Below are positions 5,584-5,612 of a stretch of 5,612 bases of DNA, piece after piece. The position numbers and the translations under genes are program-made. This DNA comes from Sedimenticola sp. (GTDB taxonomy: Bacteria > Pseudomonadota > Gammaproteobacteria > Chromatiales > Chromatiaceae): the NCBI GenBank assembly GCA_027041035.1, contig JALULB010000001.1:493-6104 (forward strand). The letters run 5' to 3'. The notes under the pieces are model-generated. The model was not told where the DNA came from and made no database searches. It was given only the letters and a program-made list of their open reading frames with translations. The number at the start of each line of letters is the position of its first letter. The stretch's first letter is position 1.

Positions 5584-5612
5584 TCGTTCATTCTTGATGA
5601 GGTTCAGGGCGA
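5486..5612 (-). mobile_element. End of an ISAs1-family insertion sequence (partial)
   Basis: The element end is placed at CAGGGCAATCGCGC (5486-5499), directly outside the transposase stop codon. CAGGG-type ends fit this family as I recall it. The rest of the element runs off the right edge. The adjacent host bases CATCACCTGA (5476-5485) contain the expected 8-10-bp target duplication, whose second copy should flank the other end. Confidence 0.75.
5500..5612 (-). CDS. ISAs1-family transposase, C-terminal fragment
   Basis: On the minus strand an open frame enters from the right edge and stops at TAA 5502-5500. It reads ALNLIKNERSSKVGVKTKRA followed by KAGWDQRYLLKVLAMN. This is the characteristic C-terminus of ISAs1-family (H-repeat-like) DDE transposases, which end in LNLLKxxKxxKxGxKxKRxxAGWDxxYLLxVL. 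Only 37 codons are visible; the catalytic residues lie outside the window, so activity cannot be judged. The stop codon is 14 bases from the inferred IS end, a normal spacing. Confidence 0.85.
   Translation of the reverse strand, partial: ALNLIKNERSSKVGVKTKRAKAGWDQRYLLKVLAMN

Noticed and set aside
1..5612. CRISPR array, tRNA or rRNA genes
   Set aside because: No spaced direct repeats, tRNA cloverleaf or rRNA segments were seen on either strand.

Overview
This window looks like chromosomal DNA of a gammaproteobacterium with a fairly GC-rich core. Two genes are strong lineage hints: rsmJ and rof belong mainly to Gammaproteobacteria. The hemW, L21 and L27 proteins also match that class closely. 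I cannot name the genus. The codon and base composition of the central part (about 1.1-5.0 kb) is clearly GC-rich, while the first 354 bases are only about 40 % GC by hand count.

Layout. Positions 1-354 carry the start of an unrecognised AT-rich gene on the minus strand that runs off the left edge. Next, reading leftwards on the minus strand, is a co-directional series: dctP (Tat-exported TRAP binding protein of the alpha-keto-acid type), hemW (radical-SAM heme chaperone), rof (Rho inhibitor), a DUF3135 protein, rplU (L21) and rpmA (L27). The series closes with a Rho-independent terminator at about 384-417. dctP-hemW-rof looks like one transcription unit: dctP and hemW nearly abut, and hemW overlaps rof by 11 bases. 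rplU-rpmA has its own very good sigma-70 promoter, whose -35 box lies across the DUF3135 stop codon. rsmJ (16S rRNA m2G1516 methyltransferase) is divergent from dctP on the plus strand.

The right end holds a plus-strand gene for a small exported protein that resembles the PilJ N-terminal sensor domain. It is cut at about 5485 by an insertion sequence. The last 127 bases are the end of an ISAs1-family element with the C-terminus of its transposase on the minus strand. The 32 C-terminal residues of the apparent ORF are therefore IS-encoded junk.

How it fits together. Most of the window is housekeeping: ribosomal proteins, rRNA modification, heme delivery and Rho control. Accessory DNA sits on both flanks: an AT-rich gene in the slot after rpmA where obgE/cgtA usually lies, and an IS at the other end. 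I found no convincing undescribed multi-gene system. The points most worth checking are the IS-broken sensor gene, the foreign gene behind the rpmA terminator, an orphan TRAP receptor coupled to hemW, and a near-palindromic Fur-like site between rof and the DUF3135 gene.
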